Shown: positions 47,097-58,736 of the stretch, piece by piece
How positions within the stretch are numbered: the stretch's first letter is position 1
Layout: each line of letters starts with the position of its first letter
Source of the DNA: Anastatus disparis
Lineage: Eukaryota; Arthropoda; Insecta; Hymenoptera; Eupelmidae
Direction of reading: 5' to 3'
DNA: 64,000 bases
Assembly: GCA_017163975.1 (NCBI GenBank)
Contig: JAFFSR010000317.1
Span: 428,001-492,000, forward strand
The notes under the pieces: generated by a model
Seen by the model: only the letters and a program-made list of their open reading frames with translations
What the model was told of the DNA's origin: nothing
Databases searched by the model: none
Translations under genes and position numbers: made by a program

Positions 47097-47579
47097 ACTG
47101 AGACTCTGCGTAAGCAGCTCGCAACCGCCCTGCTGTTCCCACATCTTGATTACTCAGTGGTTTTGCACGATGCTTTGCAGGAGTTACAAAGACGGCTACA
47201 GACAATGCAAAATTCATGTGTGAGATATGTATTAGGCGTGAGGATGGGTGATCACATCTCTCCCCATAGACATGCTTTGGGTTGGTTATGTACTGATTCG
47301 AGGAGACAGTATTTTATGGCTGTGCTGATGTACAAAATCGTACGTATGAATACTCCTGAATATCTAGTGGGTCTCTTCACTAGATATATACCCAGAGCGA
47401 CCACTAGGGGTGAGATTAAAGATCTTGCGGTGCCCTTCATGCGCACTGAGACTAGAAGAAATTCCTTTCTAGTTCAATGTGCGCATTTTTGGAACTCCCT
47501 ACCTGCCTATATTAGAAATCTTCCATCAATTAGCAGGTTTAAAGCCGCCCTAAGGAGGTATTTACTCGACCTCGATTAA
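47097..47579 (+). pseudogene. CR1-like LINE ORF2, C-terminal end
   Basis: Continuation of the LINE after the young Gypsy. An open frame from 47157 (140 codons) reads LQTMQNSCVRYVLGVR, LGWLCTDSRRQYFMAVLMYK, LAVPFMRTETRRNSFLVQ and FWNSLPAYIRNL, the typical post-RT C-terminal region of CR1-group ORF2, ending with TAA at 47577-47579. This part is intact. Its first bases match the complement of window positions 1-20. Confidence 0.85.
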
Positions 47580-48105
47580 ACAGTATTATTTTCGGACTGT
47601 ATCATATGTGTTAATTTATTATGTGAAGTGCCTTTTGTAGATTTAAGGCATGATTGTATTTATTGGCGTGAATGTAGGATGTGTGTGCATAGAGTGAATG
47701 ATTATATTTTTATCAGATTGACTTGTATATTACTGTACATTCAACTTTGCTGTGATTTTAACTAACTGTATACTGCTGATATTTCGACTGCGCTCTTTAC
47801 ACGCTTGATTTTATGTAATTCTTTTGACTGATAGATATTTAAGACTGATTTTTAACTATATTATTTATAATCTTTGTGTGTATTTATTCGTGTTATCTGT
47901 GATATCACTTTTATTTAATTTATTGACTTACTATTACAGTATTACTATCTCTATTATGTTTTATGACTGTGATATCATACTGTACTATTTTAGTTTTATA
48001 TATGCAAGGCTCTTTCAAGTATTTTATGTATTTTTAACTTTATTTGTAATTTTACGCGCTCTTTTTGTAATTATAATACAAAATAAAACAATATTTAATC
48101 TTATC
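47580..48105 (+). other. LINE 3' UTR
   Basis: AT-rich 3' UTR after the ORF2 stop. Sequence recognisable as foldback A resumes at about 48106 (AGCAATAAAGACTATGACAA). A 94-codon hydrophobic frame at 47824-48108 is composed of AT-rich codons and is not taken as a gene. Confidence 0.6.
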
Positions 48106-48297
48106 TAATAGCAATAAAGACTATGACAAATGTTACGTTTTAAATTATTTAAAGACGTCATTAAAAGTAATTGTGATTCGAAAATACTGCGTATTAATAT
48201 TCCATAAAACACTGCATGTACTTTTGATATTTCAGTAACACCAAAAGTACATTTCCCATGTTTAAATTTAAAGCTTTCACGATAAATGTTAGACATT

Positions 48298-48422
48298 GTC
48301 AGAGGGTTTTTTTTTATTTCGACCATGCAAGTTGTAGTTTAGGATGCCGGTTGCTGTAATGTTTACAAAACGTCGGTATTCTAAACTAACTTACACGGTC
48401 AAAATTTGAAAAAAAACCTCTA
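48298..48422. repeat. Small ~125-bp palindrome inside foldback A
   Basis: AGAGGGTTTTTTTTTATTTCG ... TTGAAAAAAAACCTCT, with inner arms GACCATGCAAGTTGTAGTTTAGG and TAAACTAACTTACACGGTC. The same unit lies at 57839-57966 in foldback B, so it is part of the family consensus or was inserted before amplification. Confidence 0.75.
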
Positions 48423-49260
48423 ATAATGTCTACATTTTACATGTAAAAGATTGTATCAAAGAAAATCGAGGCCTAGGTTTTTATAGCGAACAGACTACGA
48501 AAGCAGTCAATTTTGATTTTTCTGCAGCATGGGTTAGAGCAGTCTGCGAATAAAATTCACTGTACGTAACTTTAGTAAAAACTATGTATATGTTATTTAT
48601 ATGTATATGTTTATATCTACATAATTAGAATCATTTCATGTTACTTTGTATTAGCTAATATTGCAGAAAAATCATATTGGACTGCTTTCATAGCCTGTTC
48701 ACTGTAAAAACCTAGGCTTCGATTTTCTTTAATACAATCTTTCTTATGGAAATTGTACTTTTGGTGTTTTTGAAACACCAAAAGTACATGCAGTGTTTTT
48801 ATAGAATATTAATACACAGTATTTTCTAATTATAATTACTTCAAATTCCGTATTTAAATAATTTAAAAACGTATCATTTGTCATAGTCCTTATCACTATA
48901 ATGTTTCACAAAAAAAATCGTAATTTTAACGTTATGCTTACATTGTTACATAACTTTAGATTTTCCTAAATCTATTTACAATAATATTTGCTCTAAATAT
49001 GTAGGTAATTCATAACTCTAATAATTCATAACTCTATTCGAAAATGGCATTCGGGAAATTAAACTCATAAATAATTAATAACAAATATTCTTCATAAAAA
49101 CATATATATGTAAACATGAAATTTGAATAAATAAAAAAGTGCTCATTCTTTGATTTTGGTTTTTGTCGGAATTTGATCCTAAACGTGCCTAAACTCTTAT
49201 CCAAAAGGAAAATCTGAGGTGCAAAAACTTTACGGTCAAAATTACTCGAGGACCACCGTG

Positions 49261-50160
49261 TTACAGCAAACTTAGAAGCGCAATATAATAATGTAACGAT
49301 ATTGGAAAGCATAACAATGCAGTTAAAAATAATAACTCAAAAGCAGAGCAAATCGGCTGCAGATTTTAGCGTACGTGCACAGGTATTATTGAATAGATTA
49401 TTAATGATTTACGATACAGTCCTATGTTGAATGTGCAAGATCGGCTAACAAAATAGCAGCTAATAGAAAGAGACGCTTTATAGTATTATTTATTTGGATT
49501 GTCATCACCCTTAGATGTGCAAGTGCGTTGCGAGGAACCGCAAAAGTTAAGGAAAGCTATACCGCTGGCAGCTGATTTAAAAAGTAAGCAAAGAACGTGA
49601 CTGTTCATTTACAAACAATCTATAGCCCGTAAATACTGTAGCGCAGAATACGCAAGCTTTATCGTTATTAACACAAGCAGATATTAACAATATAATGCAA
49701 TATAACCAACAACGATTAATAAATATAGATAAAATACAAGGGGTGCAAATAAAGGCGATGCAAGTCATGCCCGTAAAAATAGAAATAAACACGAATGCAC
49801 TTAAATGTAGCTATTGCGATAAAAAAAGACCGCAAAGAAGGCGCGTGCATTAAAAAGAAATACAATAAAGTACAATGCGCCTATTGCGATAAGATGGGAC
49901 ACGCCATGGCAGATTGTCAAGTACTGAGGAATGATATTGAGAATAGTATCATTCACGCGCAAAATAAAATTGACTCGCAAAACGTTAATAATAAAAGAGA
50001 AATAATTTCAATAATAATAATTACAACAGAGGGTTCAATATGAATAATTATAACAGAAATAATTTCAACAATATTTATAACGATAGAAATTTCAATTATA
50101 ATAATTACAGAAATGATTATGGAAGCGGCAATAATTATAATAATGCCAGAAACAATTGCG
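49261..50160 (+). pseudogene. Gypsy relic gag, C-terminal part with zinc knuckle
   Basis: Continues the gag from 37073. Readable pieces: SKSAADFSVRAQVLLNRLL (about 49346-49405), several stops, then CSYCDKK (first knuckle, broken by a frameshift at about 49830) and CAYCDKMGHAMADC (49878-49920), a CX2CX4HX4C knuckle. After it an Asn/Tyr-rich stretch begins (50041-50160, NNYNRNN and FNYNNYRND). Nucleocapsid function inferred from the knuckle. Confidence 0.75.
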
Positions 50161-50165
50161 TGTGT

Positions 50166-52211
50166 GAGAATGAGAGTGGCATAAGTTACATTTTCAAAAA
50201 AATTTAGCTGGTGATACATTTTGTTTTTTTTAGCATTAAAACAACATATTTTCCAAAATTAAGTGTCTTTTTTATATTTGTTTTTTAATATCATAAGCAC
50301 TGTAAGAATGGCACTTGACAGAAATGTAGAACGGTCAACTATGAAAATAGCATAAGTCACATTTTAATGGAATTTAAATTTTAAATCACATCTATTGTTT
50401 GAAGCTGTTCTAAATTAATTTTTAAATTTCATATATATTATTTCATAGTTTTCAGTAAAGGACACATGAAATAAATATGCCATTTCGCATTCCTGGACAG
50501 GACAAACATGTTTACATTCATAAATAAGATTGCTATGTATAGTACAGTTAGTAGTAATCGAAAGTATTTAAGGTATTAGGCCTGAGTTAAAGTCTAAAAA
50601 AAATTTAAATATAATGATAAATTTTTTTTAAATGATATTAATTGATGAAACTTTTTTTTTATCTTAAATATATATTAAATATAAAACCTTGAGGCGACTT
50701 CGGAATTCAGATTAGGTTTTATTTTTAAGTTTACGAATTAATGAAAAATTTTTAGATTTTTTAATTCTCCACCATTCTACGGATTATAATAAATGGTGGA
50801 AAATTAAAAAATCCAAAAAAATTTAGAAACTGAAAGAGTAATTTGTAAACTACTAGATGAAATTTGACCGAATTTCCGTAGTCGCCTAAATCCATGAATA
50901 ATTTCAAAAGACCTCATTCGATAGTTAAAATCCTTTTCTTTTGTCGATGAATTAATTTTGTCTATTTTTTAGTTGCTGTAGAATTTCTTAGCTAATTTTC
51001 AACAAATTAACTTCAAAATTTGCAGTAATCTTTAATTTGTATATCTTCACAAGTATATTGTTTTAGTTCTCTAAAAAAATGAATCAAAAAGATTTGGTTT
51101 GGAAAAAGTTAAAAATATTTTTAAAATGGGTATTTTTTAAAATTTTATGTAAGTTATATTGTTCAACATTTACTTGAGCTTGTCTTATCAGAATTACAGA
51201 TCAGTAAACTTGTGAAGACATATAAACTATAGATCTCTGCAAATTTTAAAGTCAATTGACTGAAAATTGGCTGAGAAATCATGCGGCAACTATAAAAATA
51301 AAAAAAATCAATTCATCGACAAGAGAAAAGGATTTTAACCATCGAATGAGGTCTTTTAAAATTATTTATTGAATAAAAAATTATATTTTATATGTATATT
51401 TAAGAAAAAAAAATGTTCCATCAATTAATATTATGAGGAAAAAAATTTATCATTAAATTTAGATTTAATTTTTTTAGACTCTAACTCAGGCTTGATACCT
51501 TAAATAAATCATGTCGTTGGATAATAGCTTTGATTATATTTCAAGTAGTGATTCAGAATAACAAAGTAATAAGGCGTATGATGGTTTAAAAAAACGACAA
51601 GTCGATGAAAAAACTAGAGAAGGACAAAGGAATCCCAAAAATTATAGTTAACAAAAAAGATATGTTACAATTACTTTAATTTATTCCACCAATACATCAT
51701 AATTTTTTTAAAATCTTACTACTAGTGATAATAATTATATCTTGATTTCTAATAAATCTGATATAGAATAAAATTTTTGTGTTATTACTGTGTTATACTA
51801 AAATTGTTTTATTTCAATATTGTTAGTCGATTTATGTTAATTATTAAGAACATTTGTGAAATAATATTTGTTCGAATAAACAGTATGATAATAAATCTAC
51901 AATTCAATTCTTTTGTTTCGATTATTAAAAATAATAATGGCATAAGTCTGATCATGAACACTTACAACTTTTAAACTTCTAATTAGAATCAAAATGGCAT
52001 AAGTCACAAATAGTAAAAAGTTTTTATTAGAATGAAAAAAAATTGAAACAATGCTTTCATGTTTGGGTGAATTATAAGAAAAAACGTTATCATCTATCAA
52101 TCTGATAAACTATAATTTTTAAAAACTTTTTCCTGATTTTTTTATTGACTTATGCCTTTAACTTCCAAAATCTCGAAATCAGAAGTATATGAGTTATGCG
52201 ACTCTCATTCT
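50166..52211. mobile_element. Foldback C (GGCATAAGT motif), ~2.05 kb
   Basis: The left end AGAATGAGAGTGGCATAAGT (50168) is matched by the inverted right end AGAATGAGAGTCGCATAAC (52211 leftward). GCATAAGT-type motifs recur inside at about 50181, 50348, 51938 and 51994, and inverted at about 52148 and 52193. It splits the Asn-rich part of the relic gag. The target duplication is not clear. Contains TTAA MITE 4. Confidence 0.7.
50572..51499. mobile_element. TTAA MITE 4 (928 bp) inside foldback C
   Basis: Palindrome with ends GGTATTAGGCCTGAGTTA and inverted GGTATCAAGCCTGAGTTAG, flanked by TTAA at 50568-50571 and 51500-51503. Long arms with shared CACCATTC/GAATGG-type and AAAGGATTTTAAC motifs. 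The longest of the TTAA palindromes here. Non-coding. Confidence 0.85.
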
Positions 52212-52249
52212 AACCCAGACAATTATATTAAATTCAACAGCTATATTAA

Positions 52250-52398
52250 CCTTTAGAGGACGGGGATTTGGGTTTACTGTTTTCTCCCACTTTTTTATAG
52301 AAATCGAGTTTTTGTGATGTCTCACATCTCAAAACTAACACATGTAAAGGGTCGATTATGGGCATGGCCCGTATAGAGGCCATCCCGTCCTCTAAAAG
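52250..52398. mobile_element. TTAA MITE 5 (149 bp)
   Basis: Ends CCTTTAGAGGACGGG and inverted CTTTTAGAGGACGGG, flanked by TTAA at 52246-52249 and 52399-52402. The CATGGCCCG...GGCC interior is GC-richer than the surroundings. Inserted in the Asn-rich gag tail of the relic. Confidence 0.85.
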
Positions 52399-52402
52399 TT
52401 AA

Positions 52403-53676
52403 TGGAAATAAAAACTATGACTCACGTAATAATGGATATAATTATAATGCACGTAATGATAATAAAAACAATATAAGATTTAATAGAAATCGCAGTAGGG
52501 ATAACAGTCGTGAGAGATTTGAATACGACAGAAATGAGAATCAAACGTGCGTCTCAAGTAGAAAAGATAATGGATGTTTTAGACCTAGAAGAATTAAATA
52601 AAGAAAAAAAGGAGCACGTTAAAAGCTTGATATCCGAGAATCCCTTTGTCTTTGCATTAGATAATGAGTTATTTCCAGCAATGAATATCTTAACACATTA
52701 AATAAAAACGGCACCCAAAGAGCTAGTCTGCGTGAAACCAAACCGTTACCCAATAACACTAAAAATTATTATGCAGCAAGAGATAAAGAAATTACTGGAA
52801 CAAGATATCATAGAACCATCCATGTTGAGTTATAGTAGACCAGCATGGATATTTAACAAGGAACCTGAACCTCAAGGCAGGGAACGCTGTCGTTCAGTAA
52901 CGGACTTTCACCAACTAAACGAAATTACGGTGGGAAGCTGCTATCCACTGCCGTAGATCTTAGGACGGCTATTATCAAGTAAAAAGACGTGCATAAAACT
53001 GCGTTTTCAGGGTCGTCGGGTACACATCAATATAAGCGTATAGCTATAAGATTATATGAAACACCTATGACCTTTAGCAGAGCCATGGCTCTAGCTTTAT
53101 AAGGCTTACAAGATTCAGAGTTGGAAAATTATTTAGACGATGTAATAATCCATACAGAAAATTTAGGACAGCACTTCATCTAATTTAAAAGGTTGTTAAA
53201 ACTTATTGAAAAAGCCAATTTAACTGTTAAACCGAAGAAATGTAAATTTTTAAGATGTGAGGCACATGTATTAGGATATATAGTAGAAAAAGGGCAAATT
53301 AAAACAGACACTTAAAAGATAGAAGCGGTGCGTGATTATCCTATACCGACAAGCAAGTCAATTTTCAGACTTTGTTGGTTATTATCGTTGATTCATAAAA
53401 GATATTGCAAGTATAGCAAGGCCATTACATAAAATAAGTTCAACAAAAGAGAAATTCATGTGGCTAGAAGAACATCAAATAGCATTTGAGACGTTATGTG
53501 AGAAGCTATGTGAAGAACCTATGTTGGTTGCGTCTAAGTAAGTGAGTTATTCATAGTCACAACAGATACGTCTGATTATGCGATAAGCTCAATATCAAAT
53601 TAAGGAAAAATCAGCGAAGATCATCCTTGTGCTTATGCCTCAAGATGTCTAAAAGAAAGCAAACTTGGATATCCTG
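52403..53676 (+). pseudogene. Gypsy relic: Asn-rich gag tail, pol linker and RT
   Basis: NGYNYNARNDNKNNIRFNRN ends gag. A frame at 52510-52701 (IMDVLDLEELNKEKKEHVKS, then NPFVFALDNELF) is the usual pre-RT linker. Next come KPNRYPITLKIIMQQEIKK, IEPSMLSYSRPAWIF and VTDFHQLNEITVGSCYPLP (52732-52956), the first RT blocks. LENYLDDVIIH-like (about 53115-53150) is the catalytic block. FVGYYRRFIKDIASIARPLH (53365-53430) is the RT end. No aspartic protease motif is found between the gag tail and the linker, so it may be deleted. Stops throughout. Confidence 0.8.
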
Positions 53677-53680
53677 TATA

Positions 53681-54446
53681 TGGGCAATTTTCAAAAACTT
53701 CATTCATTTTGGTCATTAGATTTTTAACAATTCAAGAGTCTATAATACAAGTTTCTGGGGTGGCACACACTTCAATAAGGGCTTAAATTACTAGTTTTTT
53801 AAAGTAGAATATGTAATTAAATTTTGGTATCGATTGGAAAATTGCCCTTCACGGTATATAATTTTATACGTCAAAAATGATACTTTTTTTATATTTTTCT
53901 ACGTGTGTTTCTTGAGCTATAAAAAAGGTGCATACTTTTGATCATTTCCAAATTTTTAGAGCATAATAAATACGGTAAATACAAAAGTTCAAGACTATCC
54001 TGGTACATGTGCTCTTCTTTATAAAGTTGTTTGACTATTTTTAAAGTAGGTGTAATTTTTAAGTAAAAATTACGCTCACATTAAAAATAGTCAAACAGCT
54101 TTATAAAGAAGGGCACATGTACCAGGATAGGCTTAAACTTTCGTATTTACCGTATTTATTATGCTCTAAAAATTTGAGAATGATCAAAAGTATGCACCTT
54201 TTTTTATAGCTCAAGAAACACACGTAGAAAAATATTTAAAAAAATATCATTTTTGACGTATAAAATTATATACCGTGAAGGGCAATTTTTTAATCGATAC
54301 CAAAATTTAATTACATATTCTACTTTTAAAAACTAGTAATTTAAGCCCTTATTAAAGTGTGTGCCACCCCAGAAACTTGTATTATAGACTTTTGAATTGT
54401 TAAAAATCGAGTGACCAAAATGAATGAAGTTTTTGAAAATTGCCCA
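53681..54446. mobile_element. Foldback D (766 bp), TA target
   Basis: Near-perfect palindrome. Ends TGGGCAATTTTCAAAAACTT and complement, TA at 53679-53680 and 54447-54448. The arms run to a centre near 54063. Splits RNase H of the relic. Non-coding. Confidence 0.9.
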
Positions 54447-54448
54447 TA

Positions 54449-55236
54449 TGACAATGAATTATTAGCAGCTTTCTATAAAAAAGAACAATAGAGGCCTTAT
54501 TTATATGGTATAAAATTCACTGTAATGAAATCATAAACTGTTAAAACATTTTCATACGAGCACAAAGCCTGATTTAAGATTTGATAGATTAGAAACAGTT
54601 TTGCGAGGATATACGTTTGACGTTGTGTATAAACCAGGTAGAAAAAACGATGCAGCTAATCCAGTAATTAGTTACGAGGAAGAAAATCCTGAAATACTGC
54701 GTGCAGAAATGTATCAGTTGGCAGATAAACAAAAAGAGAAAAATCAAAACGTAAGTGGGTGTGGACTGCCAGCAAGAATTTTCATCACGCGCGAAGTGCA
54801 TAAAAAAGGTGAAAATAAAACAAAACAAAAGGATTCGAGCTCGGAAAATTCGGAAAATCCAAAATAGAAAATTTTTATTTAAGACATAAGCGATAAAGCA
54901 GAAGTCGAGAGTAATGCTGAGTCAGGAAAATTGAAACTATAGGAAAAGAAAGAAAGACCCTTAAAAAAACTGTTTATAGAAGAAAAAGACGAGACAGGAA
55001 AGTATTAAAAACACGCAAAACTCAAACAGATAAGAAGAAAGAATTAATTCAGACCGAAAACATAAGAAGTCAAGCGCAAGGTGACAGTAAGCTCACGTAT
55101 ATGCGAAAAATTACAAACATGCGAGAAAGAATGCTTGCGGTGAGTACACTAGCAGATAGACAGCATGCAGTGTCAGCAAGAAAAGAACAGAACAAATACG
55201 AGTAAACGAGCAAGTGAAACATCAAAAAATAAAATT
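54449..55236 (+). pseudogene. Gypsy relic: RNase H end and start of long linker
   Basis: DNELLAAFYKKEQ and then LRGYTFDVVYKPGRKNDAAN (54601-54660) mark RNase H and its end. The following frame (to 54867) and further pieces are Lys/Glu/Gln-rich and do not look like an integrase. Foldback B interrupts at 55241. Confidence 0.7.
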
Positions 55237-55868
55237 AAATCACGGTGGTCCTCGAGTAATTTTGACCGTAAAGTTTTTGCACCTCAGATTTTCCTTTTGG
55301 ATAAGAGTTTAGGCACATTTAGGATCAAATTCCGACAAAAACCACAATCGAAGAATGAGCACTTTTTTATATATTCAAATTTCATGTTTATATATGTTTT
55401 TATAAAAAAATATTTGTCATTATTTATGAGTTTAATTTCCTGAATGGCCTTTTCGAATAGAGTTATGAATTACCTACATATTTTGAGCAAATATTATTGT
55501 AAATAGATTTAGGAAAATCTAAAGTTATGTAACAATGTAAGCATAACGTTAAAATTACGATTTTTTTTGTAAAACATTATAGCGATGAAGACTATGACAA
55601 ATGTTACGTTTTAAATTATTTAAAGATGGCATTTGAAGTAATTATAATTAGAAAATACTGTGTATTGAAATTCTATAAAAACACTGCATGTACTTTTGGT
55701 ATTTCAAAAACACCAAAAGTATAATTTCCATAAGAAAGATTGTATTAAAGAAAATCGAAGCCTAGGTTTTTACAGTAAATAGGCTATGAAAGGAGTCCAA
55801 TATGATTTTTCTGCAATATTAGTTAATACAAAGTAACATGAAATAATTCTAATTATGTAGATATCAAG

Positions 55869-56415
55869 AGGCGCGGTAGCGCCTCGACGGCGAGTTAAGG
55901 TACGAATACGAAAACGTCGAGGCACTCCTCTTATACTTTAAAATAGAGTTTCAAAAATTTTAAAATCGAATCCCATAAAAATACATCGATATATACACAT
56001 AAATACAATTAATAATATTTAAAGATTTTCATTATCTTTAATTTAAAAAAGAATTGATAACAATCGGTTAACTTAATCACGAGAAAATGCAGTTTGAAAT
56101 TTCGAAATGTCGTAATCTCGTTATTTTTTTTCTTCTTCATCGTTTTCAGCCAATATAAACTGCGCGACCGGAAATGCGCAGTATCAACGAATATAGATGC
56201 TTCATAATATATTTTAATGTTCATGGTATATGCGCATTAATACATATGTTATGTATATATATATTACATGGTCCGTTTCATGTCAACTTGCACCCGTAGA
56301 CCCGTATATTTTTTGGTTTATATATATGTATATACATACATACATACATGGGATATTTCATGTCGGCTAGCACGTACTCATAAGTACAGGTTTTCTATAA
56401 ACATATACATATATC
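55869..56415. other. Unassigned DNA in the centre of foldback B
   Basis: Starts with a GC-rich hairpin GAGGCGCGGTAGCGCCTC (55869-55886), then AT-rich with TA/ATACAT runs at 56245-56350. No gene. The distal end of the minus-strand LTR may lie here. Confidence 0.45.
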
Positions 56416-57678
56416 CTGTTGCCAGACGCTTCAGTGAGATACCAGGGTAAGAACGGTAGGAGTTGAAGGGGTTGGATAGCGGAATATGAAGGATAGTAAC
56501 CGGGTAGTACACGTTTGTTTATGCTACAGAGTACCTTGGCTTTATTGTACTCATTGCTATCTTACAACGGCGTATACAAAAATAAAAGTAATATTTTATG
56601 ACAAAGCTAACCCTGCTAACTTTATATAAAACTAATTACTAACCTAACGTTACTATGTACAACAGAAAATATTATCTATTGGTTTCTTATATCGGCCACT
56701 TGACGGCTTGTTAAAATTTCAATACGAGAAATAAATCCAACAAAAGAAATAAATTTAATTTGTATAATGAAACTAAATAAAGAGATGTAAACTTTATGAA
56801 ATAAATAAAAATCTAGCTGTTGTAAATTTATTTAATCAGAAATAAAAGAAAGCAATTTGATTAATTAATTATTAATTGACTTTAACAGAGTTTCGGCCGG
56901 GTCGGTCCGTTTTTCGTTGGCGGCCTTTTCCTGTAACAATAAAATAAGAAAAGAAACCAAAAAGATTAATTACTAATTTAATTGAATGTTTAAATAAACG
57001 CGCGACGCTTAAATAATAAACTAATACGCTATAACTAAAAACTACGGCAAGATTGGGTGGACGACACCCTTAATCTAATTATAATTAATAACTAAAAATA
57101 ACGGTCGTACGGGGTCCTTTAATAAATGCACGTAATTAATGCAATGGGTGGACGACACCCTTAATTCAATTAATTCGCGGTTGTGAAATTTATCAAGATT
57201 TCGGGCAGACGACACCCTTGAATTCAACGGTGCAACGGTAGGTATGCGGCGGTTAAAAGGTTGCTAGTGTATGCTCTTGGATAGCATAGCTTTACGCCAG
57301 CGTGCTCACTCGGCGTAATTCTATGCTGCCAGTGTATGCATTAGAGTGTAGACCAGCGTGCTCACTTGGTCTACCCTCATGTGCAAGAGAGAAAAGCTAG
57401 GTCTTCTACAAGAGAAGGGAGCCAGCTACTACTTCTCTCACTCTCTCTTAGCCTAGCGTGCTCACTCAGGTAAAGAGGGGGGGAAAGACTGTAGTCTACA
57501 CAGCGTGCTGAGCTTAGCTTCTCGGCCTCTTATATACTCCGGCCTCATTTTTCTTAATGCGTGTGGCGGCGTTTGGGGTTGCCACCTGGCGGCTGAGCTC
57601 AGAACTACTGTTCTATAGTAGCTTGGCCGTCAGGCGGAAAATTTGAATGCGTGAGTATGTATACTCGTCGCAATGCAT
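56415..57678 (-). mobile_element. LTR of an Osvaldo-like Gypsy family, minus strand (solo or fragment)
   Basis: On the minus strand it begins TGCGACGAGTATACATACTC at 57678. It then has a promoter-like TATATAAGAGGCC region (about 57530), hairpins, and GGGTGTCGTCCACCC mini-hairpins (three, about 57050-57215). Near the distal end, CTCACTGAAGCGTCTGGCAA (about 56430) matches the LTR phrase CTCTGAAGCATCTGGCAAC of the young Gypsy. The 3' boundary is uncertain. No internal region adjoins, so probably a solo LTR. Confidence 0.75.
57283..57476 (-). promoter_or_regulatory. Hairpin array with constant loop in the minus-strand LTR
   Basis: Plus-strand coordinates. Hairpin 1: AGCATAG (57283-57289) and TTACGCC (57292-57298) pair with GGCGTAA (57312-57318) and CTATGCT (57321-57327). 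Hairpin 2: GTAGACCA (57348-57355) pairs with TGGTCTAC (57367-57374). Hairpin 3 at about 57447-57476 is weaker. All have loop AGCGTGCTCACT, the complement of a variant of the loop in the young Gypsy LTR. Confidence 0.7.
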
Positions 57679-58501
57679 AGTTTTTACTAAAGTTACGTAC
57701 AGTGAATTATATTCGCAGACTGCTCTAACCCATGCTGCAGAAAAATCAAAATTGACTGCTTTCGTAGTCTGTTCACTGTAAAAACCTAGGCCTCGATTTT
57801 CTTTGATACAATCTCTTACATGGAAAATGTAGACATTATTAGAGGGTTTTTTTTTCAAATTTTGACCGTGTAAGTTGGTTTAGAATACCGACGTTTTGTA
57901 AACATTACAACAATAGGTATCCTAAACTACAACTTGCATGGTCGAAATAAAAAAAAACCCTCTGACAATGTCTAACATTCATCGTGAAAGCTTTGAATCC
58001 AAACATGGGAAATGTACTTTTGGTGTTACTGAAATATCAAAAGTACATCCAGTGTTTTATGGAATATTAATACGCAGTATTTTCTAATCATAATTACTTT
58101 CACTGACGTCTTTAAATAATTTAAAACGTAACATTTGTCATAGTCTTCATCGCTATAATGTTTTACAAAAAAAATCTTAATTTTAACGTTACGCTTGCAT
58201 TGTTACATAACTTTAGATTTTCCTAAATCTATTTACAATAATATTTGCTAACAATATGTAAATAATTCATAACTTTATTAAAAAACGGCATTTGGAAAAT
58301 TAAGCTCATAAATTATCAATAACAAATATTGTTTTATAAAAGTATACTTATAAAAAATAAAATTTGAATAAATAAAAGAGTGCTCATTCTTCGATTTTAG
58401 TTTTTGTTGGAATTTGATACTACATGTGCCTAAAATCATATCCAAGAGGAAAATTTGAGGTGTGAAAACTTCACGGTCAAAATTAATCGAGGACCACCGT
58501 G

Positions 58502-58736
58502 AAAGAGATATTGGAAAATACTAAAAGTAGTTATGACACATTAATAGAAATATTAGAATTTAAATAAAAAATCGAAGGACAACAAAACTTACAAGATTTA
58601 GCTCAAAGTAAAGAAAATGGAAATAAATATTTGGGAAGAAACACCAGGAGAAGTGACAGAAGCATTGAGAAGTAGTGCACCTTAAGGATCAATTAATCGG
58701 ACAGATATTAATAAACAAGGAAATTTTTATTCACAG
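58502..58736 (+). pseudogene. Gypsy relic linker, continued
   Basis: Resumes after foldback B with KEILENTKSSYDTLIEILEF-like coding sequence and further Lys/Gln-rich pieces with stops. No family recognised. Confidence 0.5.

Larger units (their letters stand above)
37074..49260. mobile_element. Foldback A (CACGGTGG ends), carrying the LINE and young Gypsy
   Basis: The left end CACGGTGGTTCTCGATTAAT starts at 37075 (with T at 37074). The right end is its complement, finishing ACCACCGTG at 49260. TTA flanks both sides (37071-37073, 49261-49263). The own sequence is 37075-~37128 and ~48106-49260; the rest is an inserted LINE. The right part folds back on itself around 48600 and includes a ~125-bp small MITE at about 48298-48422. 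The gag reading frame is continuous across it. Foldback B (55241-58501) is a second copy with the flank AAA. The superfamily is unknown. Confidence 0.85.
55241..58501. mobile_element. Foldback B (same family as A), AAA flanks
   Basis: Left arm 55241-~55868 begins CACGGTGGTCCTCGAGTAAT. The right arm ~57679-58501 ends ACCACCGTG. AAA lies at 55237-55239 and 58502-58504, with an extra T before the left CACGG exactly as in foldback A. The right arm holds the small palindrome at 57839-57966. The centre is filled by other DNA: 55869-~56400 unassigned and a minus-strand LTR to 57678. Confidence 0.85.

Noticed and set aside
47824..48108. 94-codon hydrophobic frame
   Set aside because: AT-rich LINE 3' UTR; composition alone gives Ile/Leu/Phe/Tyr codons.
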